A DNA stretch of 64,000 nucleotides from an uncultured Bacteroidota bacterium. Lineage in GTDB: Bacteria > Bacteroidota > Bacteroidia > Bacteroidales > F082. This document shows positions 36,409-45,595 of this stretch, one piece after another. Positions within the stretch are counted from its first letter, which is position 1, and every line of letters begins with the position of its first letter. The DNA is taken from the NCBI GenBank assembly GCA_903891085.1, contig CAITDJ010000107.1, positions 1 through 64,000 on the forward strand, read 5' to 3'. Position numbers and translations under genes: made by a program. Below the pieces are notes generated by a model. The model was not told the DNA's origin and did not search any database. It was given only the letters and a program-made list of their open reading frames with translations.

Positions 36409-38454
36409 TTAATACGAAAGCACCTCAATTGCAGCCTGGTATATTTTTTCTGCATTTGGAAGTACAGCTTTTTCAAGTATCCTGTTAAAGCCAACTGGTG
36501 TAAACGCAGATCCAACACGTCTGATTGGAGCATCCAGATAATTAAAAGCTTCATCAGCGATCATTCCGGCTAGCTCACCGCCAAAACCTGCGAACACTTT
36601 GTCTTCATGCACGATGAGGACACGTGAGGTTTTCTTTACTGAATTCAGGATGGTTTCCTTATCGAGTGGTATAAGTGAGCGAATATCAACTACTTCTATT
36701 TCTTTTCCATTTTCTTTGCTAATTCTGGATGCAACTTCAAGGGCCTGATGGGTAGTGTTCCCGTACGTAACAATGGTTAAATCACTTCCTTCGCGTCTGA
36801 TTCGGGCCTTACCGAAAGGCACTTCGAAATCATCAGGAATATAGGTTTCAGCGATCGGATCGTTGTAAAGTGCTTTTGGTTCCATGAAAACAGTGGGTCC
36901 TTCTGACCGCATGGCCGTGCGAAGCAGTCCGGCTGCATCATCTGCAAAAGATGGATATACAATCCTGATTCCAGGGAAGGTAGCCAATGCGCCTTCAATT
37001 GTTTGTGAATGATATAATCCTCCCCCAATATAGCCTCCTGAAGCCAATCGGATAACAACGTTCGGAGAAAAAGCTCCGTTGCTGCGCCAGTAATCGTGCG
37101 ATGTTTCTACCAATTGTTCCATGGCGGGCCAGAAATAATCGGCAAATTCAGCACCTTCAATAACGATTCTTATTTTTTTGTTAAACCGGCTCATGCCATT
37201 GGCGGTTCCGGTAATATAATCTTCGGCGATCGGTGCATTGAACACCCTGTTTTTGCCAAATTCCTGCTGCATTCCCTTGGTAACGTTGAAAATGCCGCCC
37301 TTGTCTTTGTTGGCAACATCCTGTCCCCAGATATAGGTGTCAGGATTATGACGAAACTCAGCCTTTAATGTTTCATTGATAGCCTGAATAAGCTTGTGTT
37401 TCTCTCCGGTTGTTACCTGATGAATTCCTTCCGGATATTTTGTCGAAACAAAAGGTTCGGGAATCACAAAATCGAATATGGATTCCGGTGTTGGATCTGC
37501 TGCCACGATGGCTTTTTTGTGTGCAGCGGAGATTAATTTTTTGGCATCACTGTCGAGGCTGTTCAGCTCTTCTTCGGTGAATTTACCGGAATGTAATAAT
37601 TGAATTCTGAACCGAACCAACGGGTCTGACATTTTTACGCAATGACGCTCATTTTCATCACGATACAATTCATGTTTGTCTGAATTGGAATGAGAATGAA
37701 TGCGCACACAGTTGGCGTGTACAATCACCGGCTCACCGAATTCTTCGATATGCTTTTTGGCGAGATACATCGTATTCATCGAATCGAATACATTTTTTCC
37801 ATCACAATACATGATGGTCAGGTTTTTGATTCCGCGATAGTTTTCCGCTGCACGTCGGTTGGCCGACTGATCTCGTTGTGGAACCGAAATCCCAAACTGG
37901 TTATCCTGAAAAACGAAAATAACAGGCAGTTTTTCATTCGAGGCACCGTTGATGGCTTCAAAAACATAGCCTTCCGAGGTGCTTGATTCGCCTTGTGAAC
38001 TGATTGAAACGCCTTTTGATCCATAAAGTTTCATGGCCCGTGCAGTTCCAACCGCATGCAGTGTATGGTTACCTGTTGCTGATGAAACATTCTGGATGTT
38101 CCATTCAGGTTTCGCAAAGTGATTCGACATATGGCGGCCACCACTTGCTGGATCTGCTGCTTTCGAAATTCCGTTCAGGATAATTTCATCTGCTGTTAAG
38201 CCGGCTGAAATTGCGGTGAGCATATCGCGATAATAAGGAAACAGAAAGTCAGTTTCACGATTAAATACCTGACCGATAGCCAATTGTATGCCATCATGTC
38301 CTGCATAAGGCGCGTGATACGACCATCCCAATGCCTGTTTCAGATAATTGGGTGCTTTTTCGTCGAGTTGACGGCCCAACGTCATCAGACTATACCATTT
38401 TGTAAGGGTTTCTTTATCCGTTTTGTCTAAAGTATATTTCCTTTTTTGTGTCAT
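36409..38454 (-). CDS. 2-oxoacid dehydrogenase E1, alpha and beta subunits fused
   Basis: This 681-residue thiamine-diphosphate enzyme starts at the ATG at 38454 (MTQKRKYTL); a longer frame to 38499 would begin inside the promoter leader. Residues ~15-320 are the E1 alpha half (GQDGIQLAIG-type opening reading HDGIQLAIGQ, HMSNHF, SQGESSTSEG, QFGISVP). Residues ~345-681 are the E1 beta half (GQDVANKDKGGIFNVTKGM, GAEFADYFWPAMEQ, HEDKVFAGFGGELA). It would decarboxylate pyruvate or branched-chain 2-oxoacids and pass the acyl group to a lipoyl E2, not present here. The TDP motif reads GES rather than the usual GDG, a conservative acidic replacement. It has its own promoter at 38497-38528. Confidence 0.9.
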   Translation of the reverse strand: MTQKRKYTLDKTDKETLTKWYSLMTLGRQLDEKAPNYLKQALGWSYHAPYAGHDGIQLAIGQVFNRETDFLFPYYRDMLTAISAGLTADEIILNGISKAADPASGGRHMSNHFAKPEWNIQNVSSATGNHTLHAVGTARAMKLYGSKGVSISSQGESSTSEGYVFEAINGASNEKLPVIFVFQDNQFGISVPQRDQSANRRAAENYRGIKNLTIMYCDGKNVFDSMNTMYLAKKHIEEFGEPVIVHANCVRIHSHSNSDKHELYRDENERHCVKMSDPLVRFRIQLLHSGKFTEEELNSLDSDAKKLISAAHKKAIVAADPTPESIFDFVIPEPFVSTKYPEGIHQVTTGEKHKLIQAINETLKAEFRHNPDTYIWGQDVANKDKGGIFNVTKGMQQEFGKNRVFNAPIAEDYITGTANGMSRFNKKIRIVIEGAEFADYFWPAMEQLVETSHDYWRSNGAFSPNVVIRLASGGYIGGGLYHSQTIEGALATFPGIRIVYPSFADDAAGLLRTAMRSEGPTVFMEPKALYNDPIAETYIPDDFEVPFGKARIRREGSDLTIVTYGNTTHQALEVASRISKENGKEIEVVDIRSLIPLDKETILNSVKKTSRVLIVHEDKVFAGFGGELAGMIADEAFNYLDAPIRRVGSAFTPVGFNRILEKAVLPNAEKIYQAAIEVLSY

Positions 38455-38496
38455 TATGTTTTGTTTTAGTCCTTTTCGGAATCGGGTTTCGGGGTG

Positions 38497-38528
38497 CAAA
38501 ATTACGAAAAAAGTTAATTTGAATCAAA
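38497..38528 (-). promoter_or_regulatory. Bacteroidota-type promoter of the fused E1 gene
   Basis: On the minus strand TTTG (38525-38528) is followed after exactly 20 bp by TAATTTTG (38497-38504), a full match to the TTTG/TAnnTTTG consensus. It predicts a ~36-nt leader and supports the ATG at 38454. Confidence 0.65.
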
Positions 38529-38695
38529 TCTAAATAAGAACTTGACTGCAGGTGCCGTAGATGGGATTAACAAACATGCCTGACGGGGGAACTTTTTCAT
38601 CGGTAAAATTGAACTGAAGTAAGGCATATCTAAGGTAGTACGGCATTATCATATTGTTGAATTCACAAACTTTCAGATGGGATTTCCAAATTAAA

Positions 38696-39268
38696 TCAGG
38701 CCCTGATAATTTCAAACTGTCCGTTTACCTCTAATTTAATGATGGTAGATGCTTTCGGTAGGTTTATCTCATCATGAAATAATCCAACAACATGATCAGC
38801 GGAATGAATAATTTCCGGTGATATTTGATTGAAAAACAATGCAGTAGGCTCACCTGAAATATTGGCCGAAGTGGAAGCAATGGCTTTACCAAATTTCTGT
38901 ACAATGGCGATGCAAAATTCATTTGTTGTTACCCGGATGCAAACACTGCCATCAGCGCTGATGGCATTTTTTGCAAGGTTCATACCGCCTGGAAATACGA
39001 TACTGATGGGATTTGCAGCATTTCTGATCAGATCATAAGCGATGGATGGGACGACTTTTACATACTCTTTAAGTCGCTGATCGCTGTCAATCAATGTAAT
39101 AATGCTTTTGTTTTCTTTGCGTCGTTTGATTTTAAACAGTCGTTCAATTGCTTTTCCATTGGTAGCATCACATCCCAATCCCCAGATTGTGTCTGTCGGG
39201 TAGAGAATAACTTTTCCTTGTTTAAGGGCATCAACAGCCAGTGATACCTCCTCGTCGAATGAATTCAT
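38696..39268 (-). CDS. tsaC: Threonylcarbamoyl-AMP synthase (Sua5/YciO/YrdC family)
   Basis: This 190-residue YrdC-fold enzyme makes threonylcarbamoyl-AMP from threonine, bicarbonate and ATP, for the t6A37 modification of ANN-decoding tRNAs. It shows the family opening KQGKVILYPTDTIWGLGCDA, the K-R-R-K basic patch, and SANISGEPTA near 135. It is short, lacking the Sua5 C-terminal domain, so it is TsaC-like. Its start overlaps the stop of the upstream GT9 gene by 4 bp (ATGA), indicating translational coupling. Confidence 0.9.
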   Translation of the reverse strand: MNSFDEEVSLAVDALKQGKVILYPTDTIWGLGCDATNGKAIERLFKIKRRKENKSIITLIDSDQRLKEYVKVVPSIAYDLIRNAANPISIVFPGGMNLAKNAISADGSVCIRVTTNEFCIAIVQKFGKAIASTSANISGEPTALFFNQISPEIIHSADHVVGLFHDEINLPKASTIIKLEVNGQFEIIRA

Positions 39269-40260
39269 AAGCGATATAACAATTCACTAGTTGAAATTGT
39301 TTTGGCACAGTTGAAATGTTTTTTGGGACATTCCCTGAAACCATGCAAACCGCAGGGGCGGCAGTCTAATTTTTCCTGTGTTTGGATGATAGCTGCATTA
39401 TCAGCCAGGGGTCCAAAACCAAATTCAGGGATTGTTGAACAATAAACGGCAGTTAGTTTGGCATTGACTGCACTGCAAAGATGCATAGGGGCAGAGTCGT
39501 TTACATAATTCATGGAAGCGTCAAGCATGAGGGCAGCCGATTCGAGTAAGTTCAGTTTTCCGGCTAAATTAACCGTGCTGCTGTTGCTTGTATTCAGCCT
39601 GATTCTTTCGCATAAATCGAAATCTGCTTCAGAACCAAGTAAATAGATGATTGTTTCAGAGTTTATCTTTGAAATAAACTCAATCCACTGATTTTCGGGA
39701 TACTGCTTTGTAAACCAAAGCGATGCAGGTGCAATACAGATGTATTTTCGTGTCTTATACTGCGAAGTTTTTGTCAGATTTTGTGCTGTTGGGTAGATTC
39801 TGGGATTAATATGTGATGCATCCGTTATATTTTCGATAAGTTTCAGATTTCGGTCGACTTCATGTATATAATTGTCTTTCAGTCCAATATCATGTTTTAT
39901 GCGTAAGCTGAAAAACCTGCTGAATGGATTTTTATCAAAGCCGATTGTTTTTTTTGCGCTTGAAAGCGCAGTGACCAATCCGGTAGAAGCAAAACGTTGC
40001 ACATTCACAACCAAATCATATTTCTCCTGCCGGATTTGTTTCCACAACTGAAATAATTTGATGTATTTAAATCGGATTTTGTCCCAGACAATCACTTTAT
40101 GTAGAAATGGATGTTTGTCGAATAGACCTCCGTAACCTTTTTTAATCAATATATCTATCTGACTCTCAGGAAAAAACAGATGTAATTTCTCAATAACAGG
40201 TGTTATCAGAATGACATCTCCGATGGAGGCTGTTTGAATGATGAGAATTTTATGTGGCAT
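39265..40260 (-). CDS. Glycosyltransferase family 9 (heptosyltransferase-like)
   Basis: The product is 331 residues when started at the ATG at 40260 (MPHKILIIQTASIGDVILITP), the typical N-terminus of ADP-heptose:LPS heptosyltransferases; the frame upstream encodes an unlikely extension. Two Rossmann halves are visible, with the C-terminal donor-site part reading LLESAALMLDASMNYVNDSAPMHL. A late cysteine group (LDCRPCGLHGFRECPKKHFNC) is common in this family. It probably adds a sugar to the LPS core at the inner membrane face. It precedes tsaC with a 4-bp overlap. Confidence 0.88.
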   Translation of the reverse strand: MPHKILIIQTASIGDVILITPVIEKLHLFFPESQIDILIKKGYGGLFDKHPFLHKVIVWDKIRFKYIKLFQLWKQIRQEKYDLVVNVQRFASTGLVTALSSAKKTIGFDKNPFSRFFSLRIKHDIGLKDNYIHEVDRNLKLIENITDASHINPRIYPTAQNLTKTSQYKTRKYICIAPASLWFTKQYPENQWIEFISKINSETIIYLLGSEADFDLCERIRLNTSNSSTVNLAGKLNLLESAALMLDASMNYVNDSAPMHLCSAVNAKLTAVYCSTIPEFGFGPLADNAAIIQTQEKLDCRPCGLHGFRECPKKHFNCAKTISTSELLYRL

Positions 40261-40412
40261 ACTCAAACAAAAGTACTGCTTTTCGACCATTTGGTTATCG
40301 CCTACGAAGAGATATGTCACCAAAAATGTCTCATCACTGTCCTGAAATTAACACGCTTCAGTTCCATGCTGATTTTTTTTGGGTGACCATATGGAACATT
40401 TCAGTAACTATT

Positions 40413-40443
40413 TTGACCGGTTGAGTCAGTTTTTACCGGTCAA
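40413..40443. promoter_or_regulatory. Perfect 9-bp inverted repeat upstream of a signal-peptide stub
   Basis: TTGACCGGT at 40413-40421 and ACCGGTCAA at 40435-40443 are perfect inverted copies separated by 13 bp, 50 bp upstream of a short secreted reading frame. There is no T-run, so an operator or RNA hairpin is more likely than a terminator. Confidence 0.5.
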
Positions 40444-40493
40444 TTGGTTCAGGGACAGGTTCTTTTGCTCCGAAATGAAATATTGAAAATGAA

Positions 40494-40739
40494 ATGAAAA
40501 AGAAACTCATTATCCTGCTAAGCCTGTTGTTTGTGGTTTTTGGAGCATTTGCCCAACAACAGGATTCCATTCATCATGTTAGTCGTTTTATATTGGAGGA
40601 TTCGTTAATCATTACACCGCCACATCATATTCTCTCAAAGCTTCGTTCAGTGATGTTTTCAGATTGGTGGATGCTTTTCGTTTTCCTATTATCAATGCAC
40701 AGGGGACCTGATAATCGCCTGCCGGAAATCGCTTGGTAA
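40494..40739 (+). pseudogene. Signal-peptide stub running antisense into the dapD 3' end
   Basis: The first ~22 residues (MKKKLIILLSLLFVVFGAFAQ) are a textbook signal peptide, and about 20 plausible residues follow. From 40612 the frame lies antisense to the conserved dapD 3' end and the composition becomes arbitrary (81 codons total). This looks like the 5' remnant of a secreted-protein gene whose remainder was lost, or a very small secreted protein of ~40 meaningful residues. The homologue is not recognised. Confidence 0.45.
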
Positions 40740-41427
40740 AGGTGCCCGGGATAACAACCGAGCGTTTTGGTACAATACCCCGATGTTCAATTGGCACTGA
40801 ACCACTTACATCAATAATACGTGTCGATTGGGTAAGCACAACATTCGCGCCAAGCACCGCCTGTGTTTCAATGCGCACTCCTTCAACAACGATGCATCGC
40901 GAACCAATGAAACAATTGTCTTCGATAATTACCGGTGCAGCCTGCACAGGTTCAAGTACACCACCAATCCCTACACCGCCGCTCAAATGCACATTTTGCC
41001 CGATCTGGGCACAAGAGCCAACCGTTGCCCAGGTATCGACCATTGTTCCTGCCCCTACAAAAGCGCCAATATTTACATAACTCGGCATCAGTATCACTCC
41101 TTTTTCGATGAAAGAGCCATACCTGGCAATAGCATGCGGCACAACACGAACGCCAAGCTGAGCATAGTTTTTCTTCAGAGGAATTTTGTCATGGAATTCA
41201 AATGGCCCTACTTCAATAGTTTCCATTTTGCGGATGGGAAAATATAAGATGACCGCCTTCTTCACCCATTCATTCACAATCCATTTGCCACTATCCTTAT
41301 ATGCTACCCTGAGTTGCCCCAAATCCAACTTTTCAATAACATTACAAATATAATTTTGGTATTCAGCATCTTGCAAAAGCTCCCTGTGGTCCCAAATATG
41401 TTCGATCTTCTCCTTTAAATTCTCCAT
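40612..41427 (-). CDS. dapD: Tetrahydrodipicolinate N-succinyltransferase
   Basis: The enzyme is 271 residues from the ATG at 41427 (MENLKEKIEHIW), matching the usual length; an upstream ATG at 41451 adds eight residues. It transfers succinyl from succinyl-CoA in lysine/diaminopimelate synthesis. The N-terminal helical domain is followed by the left-handed beta-helix of hexapeptide repeats (GVRVVPHAIARYGSF, GAFVGAGTMVDTWATVGSCA, LSGGVGIGGVLEP) and the C-terminal KRSVVIPGTFTK segment. It acts as a cytoplasmic trimer. It is a single gene divergent from ruvX, with a ~130-bp shared upstream region. Confidence 0.95.
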   Translation of the reverse strand: MENLKEKIEHIWDHRELLQDAEYQNYICNVIEKLDLGQLRVAYKDSGKWIVNEWVKKAVILYFPIRKMETIEVGPFEFHDKIPLKKNYAQLGVRVVPHAIARYGSFIEKGVILMPSYVNIGAFVGAGTMVDTWATVGSCAQIGQNVHLSGGVGIGGVLEPVQAAPVIIEDNCFIGSRCIVVEGVRIETQAVLGANVVLTQSTRIIDVSGSVPIEHRGIVPKRSVVIPGTFTKRFPAGDYQVPCALIIGKRKASTNLKTSLNEALREYDVAV

Positions 41428-41555
41428 TTTGTATTTTATTTTCTCAGCCATGAATCAACGAAATTACTACATCTGGTTGGATATCTGCAAGCAAAACAAG
41501 CCATGAACAAATTTCTGTGTATTTTTGTTATCTTATTATATACAGAAACACACGC

Positions 41556-41972
41556 ATGGCTCGTATAATGGCGATCGATTACGGACAAAAACGGACAGGC
41601 ATCGCGGTAACTGATCCGCTGCAACTTTTTGCTACCGGTTTGGAAACAGTTCCCAGCCATACTGTTGTTGATTTTATTACCAAATATATACTTACAGAAC
41701 AGGTTGAATGTATCGTTGTTGGTGAACCCAAAGATATGCAGAACAATGCCTCAGATGCTGCTCGTTTTATTGAGCCATTTGTAAACAGACTTCGTAAGGT
41801 TTTTCCGGAAATGAACATTCAGCGATTCGACGAACGTTTTACGTCGAAAATGGCATTTCAGAGTATGATTGATGCAGGGTTGAGTCGCAAACAACGGCAG
41901 AATAAGGCTCTTATCGATACAATCAGCGCCACCATTATTTTACAATCTTTTCTCGAAAATAAAAATCGTTAG
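41556..41972 (+). CDS. ruvX: Putative pre-16S rRNA nuclease (YqgF/RuvX family)
   Basis: This 138-residue RNase H-fold protein starts at the ATG at 41556 (MARIMAIDYGQKRTGIAVTD). The acidic active-site residues are visible: Asp8 in AIDYG, Glu in VVGEPKD/RFDERFTS, and the late Asp in KALIDTISA. Homologues mature the 5' end of 16S rRNA. A TATTTTTG -7 box sits at 41520-41527, giving a short leader. The peptide deformylase gene follows after 12 bp, so they are likely cotranscribed. Confidence 0.92.
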   Translation: MARIMAIDYGQKRTGIAVTDPLQLFATGLETVPSHTVVDFITKYILTEQVECIVVGEPKDMQNNASDAARFIEPFVNRLRKVFPEMNIQRFDERFTSKMAFQSMIDAGLSRKQRQNKALIDTISATIILQSFLENKNR

Positions 41973-41984
41973 CACCTTTATATC

Positions 41985-42557
41985 ATGTTATTACCAATCG
42001 TTGCTTACGGGCATACAACATTAAAAAAAGTAGCCGCAGATATCACAAAAGATTATCCCGATCTTGATATGCTGATCATAAATATGTGGGAAACCATGTA
42101 TGATGCCAAAGGCGTTGGTCTAGCAGCACCACAGGTAAACAAGTCAATCAGACTTTTTATTATAGATGCTGATTCGTTCAACGAAGAATATCCACAAATT
42201 GCCGGTTTTAAAAAAGTTTTTATCAACGCCCATATTTTGGAAGAATCTGGTGAAGAGTGGTCATTTGCCGAGGGATGCCTGAGTGTTCCCGGGATCAATG
42301 AAGAGGTTAGCCGAAAACCGAATCTCACTATCACCTATTTGGACGAAAATTTTGAACCTCATACCGAATCATATGATGGTATTGTTGCCCGAATAATTCA
42401 ACATGAATATGATCATATTGATGGCAAACTTTTTGTCGAGCGGCTGACGCATTTTCGTAAAATGTTGCTAAAAGGGAAATTAAGTGATATTTCGATCGGA
42501 AAAGTGGATGTAAACTACAAAATGATTTTTCCCGGATTACGCCGGCGTTCGGTTTAA
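41985..42557 (+). CDS. def: Peptide deformylase
   Basis: This 190-residue Fe/Zn enzyme removes the N-formyl group from new proteins. All three family motifs are intact: GVGLAAPQ (43-50), EGCLSVPG with metal ligand Cys98, and QHEYDHIDG with ligands His140 and His144 and catalytic Glu141. It is 12 bp downstream of ruvX on the same strand. Confidence 0.97.
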   Translation: MLLPIVAYGHTTLKKVAADITKDYPDLDMLIINMWETMYDAKGVGLAAPQVNKSIRLFIIDADSFNEEYPQIAGFKKVFINAHILEESGEEWSFAEGCLSVPGINEEVSRKPNLTITYLDENFEPHTESYDGIVARIIQHEYDHIDGKLFVERLTHFRKMLLKGKLSDISIGKVDVNYKMIFPGLRRRSV

Positions 42558-42646
42558 TTGATCATGAATCGTATTTTTTATTGAATCTTTTTCAATCAAA
42601 ATGAGTATAAGTTCGTACAAATATTCACTGATCAGAATCTAACACC

Positions 42647-43165
42647 ATGAAAAACAGGATATTTTGGATTTTTCTTTTATTTATTTCAGTAGCACTTATT
42701 TCTTGTGACAATAAGTATTCCAAATCATTAGATGATACAATCAATGATACCGAGGATTATCTGTTTGATGAGTTCGGGCAGTTTAATCCTGCAATAGCAG
42801 AGAAATTGGTTCAATTATACATGACCCGTGTGGATTCATTGCCAAAAGACAGCCTCACAGCAGGTTATTTATTTAAAGCGGCAGATGTATCTGTAAATCT
42901 GGGAAATAGCCAACGTACACTTTCGTTGTTAGATAGATTTATTCAGGAATATCCCATGAACGAACAAACGCCGATCAGTATGTTTTTAAAAGCGTTTGTT
43001 TATGAAAACCAACTGAATGACACGGCGAAGGCCCGTTCAGTATATGAGGAATATATCAATCGATTTCCGGAGAGTGAATTAATTGAAGATGCGCGTGTTG
43101 CAATTCGTAATCTTGGAAAATCACCAGAGGATTTGATCCGTGAATTTGAATCGTTGAATAATTAA
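42647..43165 (+). CDS. TPR-like lipoprotein
   Basis: This 172-residue protein has a lipoprotein signal peptide; the lipobox ALISC puts the lipid on Cys20. The mature part is helical with tetratricopeptide-like character (AGYLFKAADVSVNLGNSQRTL, FLKAFVYENQLNDTAKARSVYEEYINRFPESELIEDARVAI), similar to YfgC/BamD-type tails but much shorter. It probably acts at the outer membrane as a scaffolding protein. It is followed by a terminator shared with a convergent gene. The exact function is not recognised. Confidence 0.75.
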   Translation: MKNRIFWIFLLFISVALISCDNKYSKSLDDTINDTEDYLFDEFGQFNPAIAEKLVQLYMTRVDSLPKDSLTAGYLFKAADVSVNLGNSQRTLSLLDRFIQEYPMNEQTPISMFLKAFVYENQLNDTAKARSVYEEYINRFPESELIEDARVAIRNLGKSPEDLIREFESLNN

Positions 43166-43181
43166 AAGATAATCAGAAAAT

Positions 43182-43216
43182 AAAAAAAGGGAATCCGTTT
43201 TGGGTTCCCTTTTTTT
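43182..43216. terminator. Bidirectional terminator between convergent genes
   Basis: GGGAATCC (43189-43196) and GGGTTCCC (43202-43209) pair with one wobble. They are flanked by seven A on the left and seven T on the right, so the hairpin serves both the lipoprotein gene (+) and the barrel protein gene (-). Confidence 0.88.
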
Positions 43217-43233
43217 AATCTTATTTATTGATG

Positions 43234-43707
43234 TTATAATTTTTTTGTAACTCCAATTTTTCCACCAGAGAATGCTGTGCCACCACCAAATTCAACATTT
43301 ATAGCCCAACTATCATTCCAGAAATAACGGCCACCAACTTGTAAATCAAGACCAAAATCATCACCACTGTTAAATGTATCATCGCCAAACCAGAGAATAT
43401 AGCCAAGACTCAATCCGGCATATAAATCCCATTGAGAAGGAATTTCGAGTAACGTATTAAAGTGATAATTGCCATTTCCTGATATTCCAAGTGAATTGTT
43501 GAAAACGTCATCAAATCTAACTGCTGCATTAAAACCAACTGTGATGTCTTTGTAAACCCCAAAATCCATTCCAAAGTAAGCAGGAATGCCGATACCTGAA
43601 AAACCGACACCAATATTTAAATCCTTGTAGCCTTTGTCAATGGTAGCTTGAGCAAAAGCCGTGTTTAGACTGATTAACATTACAATTAAGAGAGCAATTT
43701 TTTTCAT
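43234..43707 (-). CDS. Small outer-membrane beta-barrel-like protein
   Basis: This 157-residue protein has a signal peptide (MKKIALLIVMLISLNTAFAQ). The mature part alternates hydrophobic and polar residues in short strands rich in G, F and Y (NIGVGFSGIGIPAYFGMDFG, LDLQVGGRYFWNDSWAINVEFG), fitting an eight-stranded OmpW/OmpX-like barrel. It lacks the usual terminal aromatic residue, ending VTKKL. It is a single gene without an assigned role. Confidence 0.7.
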   Translation of the reverse strand: MKKIALLIVMLISLNTAFAQATIDKGYKDLNIGVGFSGIGIPAYFGMDFGVYKDITVGFNAAVRFDDVFNNSLGISGNGNYHFNTLLEIPSQWDLYAGLSLGYILWFGDDTFNSGDDFGLDLQVGGRYFWNDSWAINVEFGGGTAFSGGKIGVTKKL

Positions 43708-43777
43708 AAATAATAGTTTTTTTGGTTAATGTTTAATGAAAAGCAAAAATAAAAAAAATTCAAAAAAACAATGAAAT

Positions 43778-45322
43778 TTATTTTGCATAACTAACTGCTC
43801 TCGTTTCTCTGATGACTGTTATCTTGATTTGTCCCGGATATGTCATCTCAGTTTGAATTTTTCGTGACAGATCAAAGGCAAGTTTATCTGCATCGGCATC
43901 CGAAACTTTCTCGGCACCAACAATAACACGCAGTTCGCGACCTGCCTGAATGGCGTACGTTTTCACTACTCCGGGATAGGCCAAAGCCATCTCTTCGAGT
44001 TTCTTTAGTCGTTGGATATAAGCTTCTACCACTTCTCGTCTGGCACCCGGACGGGCTCCTGAAATCGAGTCGCAAACCTGCACAATCGGGGCAATCAATG
44101 TTTCCATCTCAATTTCGTCGTGGTGAGCGCCAATGGCATTACAGATATCTGGCTTTTCTTTGTATTTCTCAGCTATCTTCATTCCCGACAAGGCATGAGG
44201 TAATTCCTGTTCATTTTCCGCAATCTTCCCAATGTCGTGCAACAATCCGGCACGTTTGGCGGCTTTCACATTTAAACCAAGTTCGGCTGCCATGGTGGCA
44301 CTCAGTTTTGCCACTTCAATAGAGTGCTGTAACAGGTTCTGTCCGTATGAAGAACGGTATTTCATTCTTCCAATTAATTTGATCAACTCAGGATGCAGAT
44401 TATGAATACCCAAATCGATAACAGTCCGTTTACCGGTTTCGAGTATCTCCTGTTCGATTTGTTTTTCAGTTTTATTCACCACCTCCTCAATGCGTGCCGG
44501 GTGGATGCGACCATCTGTGACTAATTTGTGCAGTGACAAACGTGCAATTTCACGTCGCACAGGATCGAAACCTGAAAGCAGGATGGCATCCGGACTATCG
44601 TCGATGATGATTTCAACGCCAGTTAGTGCTTCCAACGCCCTGATATTTCGTCCTTCACGCCCGATGATTCTGCCTTTTATTTCGTCACTTTCAATATTGA
44701 AAACTGTGACTGTGTTTTCAATGGCATGCTCACTTGCTGTGCGTTGAATGGTTTCAATGACAATTTTCCTGGCAATGGATGATGAGGTGAGTTTTGCTTC
44801 TTCGGTGATTTCCTTCACCAACACCATGGCTTCAGCATTGGCTACATCGCGAATCGCATCGATAAGCTGGTCTTTAGCTTCGTTGGCCGACATGCCCGAA
44901 ATCAATTCAAGTTTTTTGGTGTGTTCTTCGTGGGCTTTTTCCACCTCACCCTGCTTTTTAGTAAGGATTTCGAGTTGGGCGGTCAAATTGTCTTTCAGGA
45001 TCTGCATTTCCTTTTGCTTACGCTGAAACTCCTCAGTTTTCTGATTCAGTGATTGTTCTTTTTGCTGAATCCTGTTTTCGGAACGTGAGATATTAAGGTT
45101 CTTCTCGTTCACCATCGTTTCATGTTCCGATTTCAATTGAAGGAATTTCTCTTTTGCCTGCAAAAGTTTTTCCTTTTTCAGTACTTCTGCCTGTTGTTTG
45201 GCATCTTCAAGCACTGCATCGCTTTTTCTCATGATGGCCTTTCGCATTACCGTTGTTGTCAACAGTCCGCCCAAGCCGCCACCTGCTACTAACAGAATGG
45301 CATAAATAATAATTTCTCCCAT
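43778..45322 (-). CDS. rny: Ribonuclease Y
   Basis: This 514-residue membrane-anchored endoribonuclease initiates mRNA decay. It has an N-terminal membrane helix (residues 3-22), a long coiled coil (~35-145), a KH domain with GRIIGREG at 217-224, and an HD domain with the metal-binding His362-Asp363 (LLHDIGK) and an upstream His in [10 protein letters not shown]. The length is that of B. subtilis RNase Y (520). It lies downstream of the probable 6S RNA and zapA on the same strand, a common Bacteroidota arrangement. Confidence 0.96.
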   Translation of the reverse strand: MGEIIIYAILLVAGGGLGGLLTTTVMRKAIMRKSDAVLEDAKQQAEVLKKEKLLQAKEKFLQLKSEHETMVNEKNLNISRSENRIQQKEQSLNQKTEEFQRKQKEMQILKDNLTAQLEILTKKQGEVEKAHEEHTKKLELISGMSANEAKDQLIDAIRDVANAEAMVLVKEITEEAKLTSSSIARKIVIETIQRTASEHAIENTVTVFNIESDEIKGRIIGREGRNIRALEALTGVEIIIDDSPDAILLSGFDPVRREIARLSLHKLVTDGRIHPARIEEVVNKTEKQIEQEILETGKRTVIDLGIHNLHPELIKLIGRMKYRSSYGQNLLQHSIEVAKLSATMAAELGLNVKAAKRAGLLHDIGKIAENEQELPHALSGMKIAEKYKEKPDICNAIGAHHDEIEMETLIAPIVQVCDSISGARPGARREVVEAYIQRLKKLEEMALAYPGVVKTYAIQAGRELRVIVGAEKVSDADADKLAFDLSRKIQTEMTYPGQIKITVIRETRAVSYAK

Positions 45323-45373
45323 AGTTTAATTTTCGTTTTTAGACATAAACCCGGAAGGAGGAAACAAAAAAAT

Positions 45374-45561
45374 GCCCGCTTAAATTCTAGAGTTGGTAAA
45401 CCCCTCTCTGACACGTTTTGGGCGCCAGGCAACGCAAACTTCCACCGTTTTGCCGAAGCAAAATTCCCGACTGGCGGGACTGAGGCCTGTTTTTGTTACC
45501 AAAGAGCATTCCCTTTACTATTGTAATGTTGAGTTTACAATCGTTTTCGAATTTAGCGGGC
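45374..45561 (-). ncRNA. ssrS: Probable 6S RNA
   Basis: This 188-nt segment between zapA and rny is closed by a long terminal stem: minus-strand GCCCGCTAAATTC at the 5' end pairs with GAATTTAAGCGGGC at the 3' end with a single bulged base. It is followed at once by a T-run (ATTTTTTTG), so it can end its own transcript. The length, an extended rod with a large internal bubble, and the position just downstream of zapA match 6S RNA, which traps housekeeping RNA polymerase in stationary phase. The call rests on structure and synteny, not on a covariance-model score. Confidence 0.72.
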
Positions 45562-45595
45562 AATAATTTTACTGTCAAAGAACTTCTTCGCTATA

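Noticed and set aside
38530-38715. 61-codon minus-strand frame upstream of the fused E1 gene
   Set aside because: It overlaps tsaC and the E1 promoter's upstream edge, has no recognisable motif, and lacks a start context.
45387-45578. Short open frame (63 codons) between zapA and rny
   Set aside because: It lies wholly within the closed-stem RNA segment and has no plausible protein features.
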